Assembly (NCBI GenBank): GCA_031279175.1
Contig: JAITJA010000179.1
Location: 1-13,739 of the forward strand
Length of the DNA: 13,739 nt
Origin: Odoribacteraceae bacterium
Lineage (GTDB): Bacteria > Bacteroidota > Bacteroidia > Bacteroidales > Marinifilaceae
Reading direction: 5' to 3'
Part shown: piece after piece, positions 1-6,976 of the stretch
Position numbering within the stretch: the first letter of the stretch is position 1
Layout: every line of letters starts with the position of its first letter
Notes under the pieces: generated by a model
The model's input: only the letters and a program-made list of their open reading frames with translations
Told to the model about the DNA's origin: nothing
Database searches by the model: none
Program-made: the position numbers and the translations under genes

Positions 1-113
1 AAAAAAAATTTTTCGCGCCATCATAAGGTGTAGTTGCCGGCGAGCGCCCGTTAATCCCCCCCGTGTCGTTTCTCTTTTTTTATACCTTTACGGGCGCGTA
101 ATATTTACCGGAC
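1..113. other. Intergenic region upstream of recF
   Basis: This stretch holds no complete gene. It begins with an A8T5 tract and contains a likely recF promoter near its right end. On the minus strand two adjacent ATG codons (at 24-22 and 21-19) open a frame that runs off the window edge after eight codons (MMARKIFF). It could be the first codons of a divergent gene, but eight codons and no recognisable promoter are too little to call one. I see no DnaA-box cluster that would suggest a replication origin, although recF lies near oriC in some bacteria. Confidence 0.4.
83..90 (+). promoter_or_regulatory. Probable -7 element of the recF promoter
   Basis: TACCTTTA at 83-90 matches the Bacteroidetes -7 consensus TAnnTTTG except for the last base. 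It follows a T-rich run closely resembling the one before the tRNA-Arg -7 element (TACCTTTG at 9366-9373), and the lipoprotein operon has an identical TACCTTTA on the other strand. No TTG or TTTG stands at the 19-base spacing seen at those two promoters, so the -33 half is weak. The leader before the ATG at 114 would be short. Confidence 0.45.
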
Positions 114-1220
114 ATGATCATCAAGAGTGTAACCATTGTCAATTACAAGAACATCGAGGAGGCCGTCATCGAGTGCTCCCCGGGGTTCAACTGCTTTATC
201 GGGAACAACGGCGTGGGCAAGACAAACATCCTGGACGCGCTTTACCACCTTTCCATGTGCAGGAGCTATTTTAACCTACCCGACGCGCAGAATATCCGCC
301 ACGGCGAGCCGTTTTTCCTCCTTCAAGGACGATACGAGCGGGACGACGAGGCGATCGATATTCATTGCGGGCTTAAACGCGGTGAGCGGAAGGTGTTCAA
401 GAGAAATAAAAAGAGCTACGAGCGCCTCTCGGATCATATCGGGCTGCTCCCGCTGGTGATGATCTCCCCGGCAGACGCGCTGCTCATCGACGGGGGAAGC
501 GAGGAGCGCCGCCGCTTTGTCGATGGCGTGATTAGCCAGTGCGACAAGGAATACCTTCTCCGCCTGATCCGGTATAACCGGGCGCTCGCGCAACGCAATA
601 GCCTGCTCAAGGCGTGTGCCGGGCGAGGCGTCGACGAGGAGATGATGGCCGCGTGGGACGAGCAACTGGCCGAGAACGGGAACGTGATCCTGCAAAAGCG
701 CGAGGCGTTTACGCGTGAGCTCGAGACGGAGTTTCGCCTCTTCCACGATCAGCTCGTGGAGGGACGCGAGCAGGTGGCGCTGCGTTACGTCGCGACCGCG
801 CCTCCCGGCGGGCTGCTCGCCGCCCTGCGGGAAAGCCTCGCGCGGGACAGGCTGCTGACGTATACTACCGTCGGCATCCATCGCGACGATATCGCCTTGA
901 CGCTCGAGGGGTATCCAGTGAAGAAGTTGGGATCACAAGGACAGAAGAAGAGCTTCCTCGCGGCCCTGAAGTTCGCGCAGTTTACTTACCTGACGAGGAT
1001 CACGGGGATGAAACCACTGCTGCTGCTCGACGATGTCTTTGACAAGTTGGACGCGGGACGGGTCAGCCAGATCGTGCAGGTTGTCTCCGGCAACCGCTTC
1101 GGGCAGGTCTTTATCACCGACACGAACAGGGAACATATCGACGAGATCCTCCGGTTGCACGCCGTCGAGTTCAAGATTTTCCGCGTGGATGAACAAGGCG
1201 TGACGCCCCTCCTCCCGTGA
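114..1220 (+). CDS. recF: DNA replication and repair protein RecF
   Basis: RecF is a cytosolic SMC-like ATPase. With RecO and RecR it helps load RecA at single-strand gaps and stalled forks. The 368-residue length is normal for the family. Visible motifs are an N-terminal strand MIIKSVTIVNYKNI, Walker A GNNGVGKT (residues 30-37), the typical ISPADALLIDGG and EERRRFVD stretch (about 117-137), the ABC-type signature LGSQGQKKS (272-280), Walker B LLLLDDVFD (302-310) and a D-loop KLD just after it. ITDTN (334-338) matches the usual C-terminal end of the ATPase head. The ATG at 114 gives the canonical RecF N-terminus. The gene is complete and single on its strand; the next gene is convergent, 12 bases beyond the stop. 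Its base use is balanced or G-rich on the coding strand, unlike the rightward genes after 7 kb. Confidence 0.96.
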   Translation: MIIKSVTIVNYKNIEEAVIECSPGFNCFIGNNGVGKTNILDALYHLSMCRSYFNLPDAQNIRHGEPFFLLQGRYERDDEAIDIHCGLKRGERKVFKRNKKSYERLSDHIGLLPLVMISPADALLIDGGSEERRRFVDGVISQCDKEYLLRLIRYNRALAQRNSLLKACAGRGVDEEMMAAWDEQLAENGNVILQKREAFTRELETEFRLFHDQLVEGREQVALRYVATAPPGGLLAALRESLARDRLLTYTTVGIHRDDIALTLEGYPVKKLGSQGQKKSFLAALKFAQFTYLTRITGMKPLLLLDDVFDKLDAGRVSQIVQVVSGNRFGQVFITDTNREHIDEILRLHAVEFKIFRVDEQGVTPLLP

Positions 1221-1236
1221 CCCCGCGGGAGGTCAC
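1211..1236. terminator. Shared bidirectional hairpin between recF and the AddA-like gene
   Basis: CCTCCCG (1211-1217) pairs with CGGGAGG (1226-1232) around an 8-base loop. An overlapping alternative pairs GTGACC (1217-1222) with GGTCAC (1231-1236). The recF stop (1218-1220) and the opposing gene's stop (1235-1233 on the minus strand) both lie inside. There is no T tract on either side, so factor-independent termination is an inference from position and stem strength. Confidence 0.55.
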
Positions 1237-4200
1237 ACCACTTGCACGACCTTGTCCAGGGTCACGTACCAGAGATAGCCGGAGATATTCCCGTGATTCA
1301 TGAGAGAGAGAGAGTCGCAGTACAGGCGCACTTGCGACGCGTGATCGTTCGCCTGCACCCGCCCGAACTTGTAATCGACAACGATGACCTGCCCCCCGTC
1401 AATCATCACCCGGTCAGGGCGCACGCGACGGCCCGACGGGAGGAGAATCTCCCGCTCGTTGATCGCCTGGCAACGACCGTCAAACCAACCGGAGACATTC
1501 GGGCGCGACAGGTATTCCTCTACCCGTCTCGCGTAGCGTTCTTCCTCTTCCGCCCGGATCACCCCCTCCAGCCGGAGGGAACGGGCGGCGGGGCGCGCGT
1601 CATCTCGCTTGATCACCCGCCTGAAGAGTTCATGTAACAGCTTGCCCTCGTTCACGGGCGCGCCCCGTTTCTCGCCGGGATCATCTCCCGCGAACTCCTC
1701 GCGCCGGCAACGGATACTCACCCGCCCCTCGAGATCGTGGACGGGATACTCCTTTAAATACAGGTGATCGGTCGCGGCCGGCACTTCTTCCCGCGCGCGT
1801 TGCTGCTCCCCGATGACCAGTAGCCCCTTTCCCTTGTCCCACCCGGGGAGGGCGAGCACTTCCAGCACCTGGTAAAGCAACGCGCCGACGTCCGCCGGCT
1901 TCCCCTCCTTGTTAATCCGCGGGGCGCGGGGGAAGAGATAAAGCTCGTCGGCGGCGCGGGTCAACGCCACGTAGAGCAGGTTCAGATTGTCCACGTAAGC
2001 CCGCGCGTGCTCCTCGTGGTAATCGTCGCTAAAGTAAGACTCCTTCAGGCGCGACGAGTAATTCAACGGCGCCATCTCCAGCACCCTGAACCCCTCTTCG
2101 CGGTTATGCCCCCAGACGCGGCGGGTGGGTCGCGCGGGATCCAGCTCCCAGCCGCAGAACGGCAGGATAACGACGGGGAACTCTAGCCCCTTCGACTTGT
2201 GGATCGTCAGCACGCGGACGGCATTTATCTCCTCCGGGGCGGAGAGCACCCGTTTAGTCTTCTCTTTCTCCCACCACTCGAGGAAGAGCGGGATGCTATT
2301 CGGGTTCGTCTCCTCGTACTCGAATACCGCGTCCTGGAAGGCCACGAGGTACGGCGTTTCCTCCTGCCGCGTGCCCAGCTCGAGACGTCGGATGATCTCC
2401 TCCACCCCCTCGAAGAGCGACCCGGAGAGCGGGTTCACGGCCCGTTGCAGCCACGCGAGGTCTGGCGGCCATCCCCCGGCCTCTCCCGTTTGCCGTACAG
2501 AACGGAAGATCCCGTCGAGGGCCCCCGGCTCCCCGTCCCGCGCGAAGGTCAAGTAGCGGTAGAGCAGCGCCGCGTGATTGATCTCGTCGAACGGTTCGGC
2601 AATGTAACGGAGCACGTTCACGATCAGCTTCACGTAGGGCGACGAGGCGATAAATAACGCGTCATTAGAGACGAAAGGGATCTTCATCGTCGCGTCGTCC
2701 TCCTGCTTGTTATACTCCATCAGGTAATCGGCCACGAACGCCCCTTCCGTCCTCGTCCGCGTGAGGATGACACAATCTTTCAGCTGCACGCCCCGTCGGG
2801 TAGCGTCGCGGATCGCGCCTGTCACCCGCTCCATGATCGCCTCGTCGTCCTCGTCATCCTCCCCCGCGAAGCGCACCTCCACGCGCCCGCCTCCTTCCCT
2901 GCGCGCCTCCTGTTCCAGCCCGGCGTATGCCCCGGTAATATCCCGCGAGTAAGGGCTATCGCTTGCCCCGAACTCCTCGTCGAAGAGCATCCCCAGTCGC
3001 CGGGCCGCCTCGCGAAAGAAGCAGTTGTTAAACTCCACGACCTCCCGCCGGCTGCGCCAGTTGCGATCGAGCGACGCCGTCTCGACGCCGAACGCCTTGA
3101 ATTCCTCCTCCACCCCGCCGGCCAGCAGTCGCCAGTCCCCGTTTCTCCAGCGATAAATACTTTGCTTCACGTCCCCCACCAGCATGGCCTCCCCACCACC
3201 CGCGAGCGCGTTCGCCACCAGCGGGCGGAAGTTCGCCCATTGTAGTGTAGAAGTATCCTGGAACTCGTCGATCATGACATGGTGGTAGAAATTGCCGCAC
3301 TTCTCGAAGATGAACGAGACCTCGTTCCCCCCGACCAGGAGGTTCAGGAGGTGCGTGGTATCGCTCAGCAGCATGACGCCCTTCTCCTCGCAACACCGCC
3401 TCACCTCCCGGTAGAGGTCGTTCAATATCCCCAGCTGGTAGAGGTTGGACTTCAGGAGGCAGGCCGAGCGGTAGGCCCTGTTTCCCGAGTCATGCAGGGA
3501 GATAATCCCCTTCAGTAGCTCGTTCAGCCCCGGGTAGACCTCCTGCACGCGTGCCGCGACGCCCTTCTCCTGCTGCTTGCTCGTCCACTCTTCCGGTTTA
3601 TCTGCTGTCGCGCGGGCGGTAGCGGAGATCGACTCGATCGCGCCTTCTCGCGCCCGGGAGAAGAGGGAGATAAAGCCCCTCGCGCCCCGCTTGAAATCGT
3701 TCGGCGACAGCCCGGCCTCCTCTATCACCCGGCAGCCGCGCCGCCCAAGCTCCTCGAGATCCTTCTCGTGAGTGGAGATCATCTCGTCCAGGAAGCGGCG
3801 ATAGCGTCTCAGGAACTCCCGGTCGGCGAACCGTTCCAGCAGCTGCTCGTCGAACAACTTGTACTCCTCGTTAAAAAGTTCCAGCCCCAGCGAGAAAATC
3901 TTATCCTTCACGTTCCACGACCGCGCCTCCTCCACGTTCCTCTCCATCAGTTCGGCGATCCACTGTCCCAGCTCGCGTTCCTCGCTCGCGCGTTGCATCA
4001 GTCGTTCCACCGCCCGCGAGAGGATATTCCCGCTATCCAGCTCGACGTTATACCCGATAAACACCCCCATCTCCCTCGCGAAGGCCTTGAGAAGACGTTG
4101 GAAAAACCGGTCGATGGTTGTCACGGAGAAGCGCCCGTAATCGTGCAGGATAGCCGTTTGCAATATCGTCGCCCGTTCCTTCAACTGCTCGTCGGAGAGG

Positions 4201-4436
4201 AGCAAGCTCTCGGCCAGTTCCCGCCGGTAAGCGCTCTCCTCGCCGCGCGCCAGCTTGTGCAGTTCCCGCGCGACACGCGACTTCATCTCCCCGGTTGCCT
4301 TGTTCGTGAAGGTCACGGCCAACACGTTCTTGTACTCCCGGGGCGACGCGAAGACGATCTTGAAGAACTCCATCGTCAGCGCGAAGGTCTTCCCCGATCC
4401 CGCGGAGGCCTTGTATATCTTTAGCGTCGACGTCAT
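1233..4436 (-). CDS. AddA/RecB-like UvrD-family helicase with C-terminal nuclease domain
   Basis: This is an SF1A ATP-dependent DNA helicase-exonuclease of 1067 residues, of the kind that resects double-strand breaks in RecBCD or AddAB complexes. Visible helicase motifs are Walker A ASAGSGKT (10-17), VTFTNKATGEM (motif Ia, 41-51), VMIDEFQDTS (motif II, 387-396), LVGDVKQSIYRWR (motif III, 419-431), DRNWRS (motif IV, 457-462), VLTIHKSKGLEFPVV (motif V, 742-756) and LLYVALTRAADELYLF (motif VI, 820-835). The C-terminal RecB-like nuclease shows H935 in GKLLHELF, E994, RPDRV with D1008, and VVDYK (D1021, K1023), so its catalytic set appears complete. The ATG at 4436 gives the usual MxxTLKIYKASAGSGKT start. 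It is the last gene of a three-gene operon, 3 bases after the dehydrogenase stop. In Bacteroidetes such a protein usually pairs with a separate AddB-like PD-(D/E)XK protein; none is in the window. The name addA is likely but not certain, so no symbol is given. Confidence 0.93.
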   Translation of the reverse strand: MTSTLKIYKASAGSGKTFALTMEFFKIVFASPREYKNVLAVTFTNKATGEMKSRVARELHKLARGEESAYRRELAESLLLSDEQLKERATILQTAILHDYGRFSVTTIDRFFQRLLKAFAREMGVFIGYNVELDSGNILSRAVERLMQRASEERELGQWIAELMERNVEEARSWNVKDKIFSLGLELFNEEYKLFDEQLLERFADREFLRRYRRFLDEMISTHEKDLEELGRRGCRVIEEAGLSPNDFKRGARGFISLFSRAREGAIESISATARATADKPEEWTSKQQEKGVAARVQEVYPGLNELLKGIISLHDSGNRAYRSACLLKSNLYQLGILNDLYREVRRCCEEKGVMLLSDTTHLLNLLVGGNEVSFIFEKCGNFYHHVMIDEFQDTSTLQWANFRPLVANALAGGGEAMLVGDVKQSIYRWRNGDWRLLAGGVEEEFKAFGVETASLDRNWRSRREVVEFNNCFFREAARRLGMLFDEEFGASDSPYSRDITGAYAGLEQEARREGGGRVEVRFAGEDDEDDEAIMERVTGAIRDATRRGVQLKDCVILTRTRTEGAFVADYLMEYNKQEDDATMKIPFVSNDALFIASSPYVKLIVNVLRYIAEPFDEINHAALLYRYLTFARDGEPGALDGIFRSVRQTGEAGGWPPDLAWLQRAVNPLSGSLFEGVEEIIRRLELGTRQEETPYLVAFQDAVFEYEETNPNSIPLFLEWWEKEKTKRVLSAPEEINAVRVLTIHKSKGLEFPVVILPFCGWELDPARPTRRVWGHNREEGFRVLEMAPLNYSSRLKESYFSDDYHEEHARAYVDNLNLLYVALTRAADELYLFPRAPRINKEGKPADVGALLYQVLEVLALPGWDKGKGLLVIGEQQRAREEVPAATDHLYLKEYPVHDLEGRVSIRCRREEFAGDDPGEKRGAPVNEGKLLHELFRRVIKRDDARPAARSLRLEGVIRAEEEERYARRVEEYLSRPNVSGWFDGRCQAINEREILLPSGRRVRPDRVMIDGGQVIVVDYKFGRVQANDHASQVRLYCDSLSLMNHGNISGYLWYVTLDKVVQVV

Positions 4437-4439
4437 GAG

Positions 4440-5741
4440 TTACAGCCGCGACACCAGTATCGTCCGCACGTTACCGGTATTCACGTCCGGTATTCCTCCC
4501 AGCTCGAACTCGCCCCGTTTCTGCAGGCGCGTCGCGATTTGTTCGATTGTTTCCATCCCGATGCCGTACTCGGAGAGGCGCGTCTTCACGCCCAGCCCGC
4601 GGAAGAACGCCTCCGTCTCCGCGATGGCCAGCTCGCCGGCATCTGGTCGCGAGGGATCGATCCCCCACACCCTTTCGGCGTACTGCAACAGTTTTTCACG
4701 CCGGCTACCGGAAGTCTCTCGCATCACGCCGGGCAGCACGATAGCCAGCGTCACCCCGTGATCCAGCTCGTGCAAGGCCGTCAACTCGTGCCCGATGTGG
4801 TGCGATGACCAGTCTTGCGGGACGCCGCACCCGATCAACCCGTTAAGCGCCATCGTCGCCGTCCACGAGAAGGTCGAGCGCGACGCGTATTCCGGTTCCT
4901 CGTGCACCAGCCGCGGCCCCAGCTCGATCAATGTTTTCAGGATACCCTCCGCGAGGCGATCCTGGAGCGCGTCCGCCGCGCCGGTGGTGTAATACTGCTC
5001 CATCACGTGGACAAAGGAGTCGATCACCCCGTTAGCCACCTGGTGGCGGGGCAGCGAGTAGGTCGTCTCTGGATCTATCACCGAGAATCGCGGGAGGACA
5101 TGCCGGGAGCTAAACGATAGCTTCTCCGCCTCCACGTTACACCTGTTCCTCGCCCGTTTATCCGCCGCCACTCCTTTCTCTTCCAGCGCGGAGATCAACG
5201 TGGGGGATTCCAACTTGCTCAATCGCTGCTCGATCCACGTCTTCTTTTCTTTCTCCTGCTTCTCTTTTTCTCTCCACGTTATTCCCCGCGTGATCACGCT
5301 ATTGCCGTTCATCTCCGAGCCGGTTGCCGGCAGCGTGAGCACCGTGCCGATCGGCAGGGCTGCCTTGACGGGCGTACCCTTTGAGAGGATGTCCCATGGA
5401 TCACCCTCGGGGAAACATGCCGCCGCCGCGATAAATTTCGTGCCGTCAATCACCGAACCGCCACCGACGGCCAGCAGGAAGTCGATATTCTCGAGACGCG
5501 CCCGCCCAACGGCTTCCATCAGCGTCTCGTACCGGGGATTCGGTTCGATACCGCCGAACTCCGTCACCTCGCGGTCTTTTAGCGCCTTTTTTACCTGTTC
5601 ATACACGCCGTTGTGCTTGATGCTGCCGCCGCCATACGTCATCATGAGCCTACAATACTTGGGGAGTAACCGGTCAAGCCCGGCAATTTTCCCCTTCCCG
5701 AACACTACCCGTACCGGGTTGTGATATTCAAAATTGTCCAT
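4440..5741 (-). CDS. Iron-containing alcohol dehydrogenase, YqhD/BdhA (NADPH-dependent butanol dehydrogenase) type
   Basis: This cytosolic group III alcohol dehydrogenase most likely reduces short-chain or reactive aldehydes with NADPH. The N-terminal dinucleotide-binding half shows YGGGSIKHNGVY (36-47) and AVGGGSVIDGTKF (91-103), followed by LPATGSEMN (137-145). The C-terminal helical half shows the metal ligands of the family: D241 and H245 in VIDSFVH, H318 in IGHELTALH, and H328 in LDHG. GVPQDW (306-311) and LLQYAERVW (351-359) are typical of the YqhD branch. At 433 residues it is about 45-50 longer than E. coli YqhD (387 from memory). The excess lies at about residues 155-204 (5279-5127), a highly charged stretch rich in Lys and Glu between the TGSE/VITR segment and FSSRHVLPRFSVIDP. 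The ATG at 5741 starts 4 bases after the upstream stop. It is the middle gene of the operon; exact substrate unknown. Confidence 0.9.
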   Translation of the reverse strand: MDNFEYHNPVRVVFGKGKIAGLDRLLPKYCRLMMTYGGGSIKHNGVYEQVKKALKDREVTEFGGIEPNPRYETLMEAVGRARLENIDFLLAVGGGSVIDGTKFIAAAACFPEGDPWDILSKGTPVKAALPIGTVLTLPATGSEMNGNSVITRGITWREKEKQEKEKKTWIEQRLSKLESPTLISALEEKGVAADKRARNRCNVEAEKLSFSSRHVLPRFSVIDPETTYSLPRHQVANGVIDSFVHVMEQYYTTGAADALQDRLAEGILKTLIELGPRLVHEEPEYASRSTFSWTATMALNGLIGCGVPQDWSSHHIGHELTALHELDHGVTLAIVLPGVMRETSGSRREKLLQYAERVWGIDPSRPDAGELAIAETEAFFRGLGVKTRLSEYGIGMETIEQIATRLQKRGEFELGGIPDVNTGNVRTILVSRL

Positions 5742-5745
5742 GTGC

Positions 5746-6666
5746 TTAATATAATTGGTTTACTAATCTATCGCTATCCGCCTGTCGTTGCTTCAGCATC
5801 GCGACACGTTCACGGATGTACGCGCGGGCCGTCCCGCCTCCACGCTCGAGACGCTCCTCGAGCAACCGGATCGCGTCCTCGAACGCACCGTCAAGCTCCA
5901 GCAACCAGGAGATGTTCACCGCCGCCCGCGTCGCCAATCCCTCACCGCCTGCCAGTGCCATCGTCCACGTCTCCATCGCGCGACCGGTCTCCCCTTGCTC
6001 GAGCAGGCGAGCCCCGGCCTCCAGTAACCGGTGGCCCGTGTAGACGCGTCGTTCCACCGGTCGCCACGTCGGGACGAGGTATTCAGCCAGGCTCCAGCCT
6101 TTCTGGTAGAAGAACTCCCGGATGCTCCCGCTGTAATCCCCTGCCGTCACTTCCGCGTCCACTGCCAGCCGGTCGCTCGTCAGCGTGTCGACGGGCAGAC
6201 CCTCCATCGTCTCGTAGACGCGGAGTAACACGTTCCCGTCCAGGTCTACCTCCCGACCAACGCGCCGGAACTTGCAATGCTCGACCGCCACGACGTATGC
6301 CGCGTCACTCCCGGCCGACACGCGCCACACCTCCTCGCGGGGCATCGCGCCCGGTATGCTATCCGTCGCGATGACTCGCGGTAACGACCGCGCTATCTCC
6401 ACGTTCACCGACCGCGCCCCCCATTCCAGCCCCGCCGTCAGCCCGTCGCGCAAGCACGCGACCAGCGTCGCGCGGTTCACGCCGAGGATCTCCTCCAGTT
6501 CTCGCGCTCCCGCGGTATCACCGGCATGGACGATATTCCTGTCCACGAAGAGAAAATTGCCCTCGCGAAGCTCCACCGCGGCCGGTTGCAGCACCTCCAC
6601 CCGGAGCATCCGGTATTGACTACACGCGCCGAGCGCCAGACAAATAATCAAGTACATCGTTCTCAT
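5746..6666 (-). CDS. Small lipoprotein, DUF6340-like, with C-terminal TPR-like helices
   Basis: This is a 306-residue predicted lipoprotein of unknown function. A short signal peptide ends in the lipobox LGAC, with lipidated Cys at residue 15 (start MRTMYLIICLALGAC). The residues after the Cys are SQYRM, with no acidic surface-export signal, so it probably faces the periplasm. After the leader come LRVEVLQPAAVEL (21-33) and a mixed alpha/beta segment up to about 200, with short conserved-looking patches RNIVHAGD (43-50) and GDYSGSIREFFYQKGW (176-191). The last third (about 205-290) is helical and repeat-like (AGARLLEQGETGRAMETW, NISWLLELDGAFEDAIRLLEE), consistent with tetratricopeptide-type pairs. 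The overall pattern recalls Bacteroidetes DUF6340 proteins; that family match is from memory and unsure. It is the first gene of the leftward operon and has a good promoter just upstream. Confidence 0.75.
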   Translation of the reverse strand: MRTMYLIICLALGACSQYRMLRVEVLQPAAVELREGNFLFVDRNIVHAGDTAGARELEEILGVNRATLVACLRDGLTAGLEWGARSVNVEIARSLPRVIATDSIPGAMPREEVWRVSAGSDAAYVVAVEHCKFRRVGREVDLDGNVLLRVYETMEGLPVDTLTSDRLAVDAEVTAGDYSGSIREFFYQKGWSLAEYLVPTWRPVERRVYTGHRLLEAGARLLEQGETGRAMETWTMALAGGEGLATRAAVNISWLLELDGAFEDAIRLLEERLERGGGTARAYIRERVAMLKQRQADSDRLVNQLY

Positions 6667-6693
6667 TGCTTCTTCTCTTTAAAACATGCACCG

Positions 6694-6724
6694 TAAAGGT
6701 ATACCATTTTTCATCCCGTGCAAA
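6694..6724 (-). promoter_or_regulatory. Promoter of the lipoprotein-dehydrogenase-AddA-like operon
   Basis: Read on the minus strand, TTTG (6724-6721) is followed after exactly 19 bases by TACCTTTA (6701-6694), one base from the Bacteroidetes TAnnTTTG. The spacing equals that at the tRNA promoter in this window. The likely start lies about 20 bases before the ATG at 6666, giving a short leader. This is the only promoter-like site seen for the three-gene operon. Confidence 0.7.
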
Positions 6725-6943
6725 AAGAAAATCGTCACTGGCGCGAGGGGTATTCACGCTATTCGTCACCGCGTTCCACCGGATTCCTGGCTCGCGCGCC
6801 CGTGCCTTTCCCTTGTCACTAAACCGGGCGTGCTTGACGTCGATAACAACGGCCCTGCCAACAGCGTCAAGCGGGTAGCGACAATAACAACGCGATGGCC
6901 CGGGAGGCGCGTAAAGCGTCCCGGAGAAACAAAATAATTTACC

Positions 6944-6951
6944 TACTTTTG
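6944..6951 (+). promoter_or_regulatory. Candidate -7 element for the RND/MMPL transporter
   Basis: TACTTTTG fits TAnnTTTG exactly and lies 25 bases before the transporter ATG at 6977. At the 19-base spacing the upstream sequence is CCGG rather than TTTG, so the -33 half is missing or unconventional. The context is A/T-rich in an otherwise GC-rich region, as at the other promoters. Confidence 0.5.
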
Positions 6952-6976
6952 CCCGTCGAATACAACAAACCCTACC

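Larger units (their letters stand above)
6667..6976. other. Divergent intergenic region, 310 bases
   Basis: It separates the leftward lipoprotein operon from the rightward transporter. Apart from one promoter-like site at each end, it contains an 8-base perfect inverted repeat, GCTTGACG (6832-6839) and CGTCAAGC (6865-6872), with a 25-base gap. Open frames here encode nothing recognisable and are judged non-coding. I see no riboswitch fold or RNA gene I can name. Confidence 0.5.

Noticed and set aside
1..24. Start of a divergent minus-strand gene (MMARKIFF)
   Set aside because: Only eight codons are visible, two of them made by a homopolymer tract, and no promoter is seen upstream on that strand.
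1..113. Replication origin next to recF
   Set aside because: No DnaA-box cluster and no dnaA or dnaN neighbour are visible; recF is not tied to oriC in many Bacteroidetes.
3768..4424. 218-residue plus-strand frame opposite the AddA-like gene
   Set aside because: It lies antisense to the conserved N-terminal helicase domain and has no recognisable features.
6686..6937. Small plus-strand frames in the divergent intergenic region
   Set aside because: They have no family features and overlap the lipoprotein promoter and the upstream region of the transporter, with no promoter or leader of their own.
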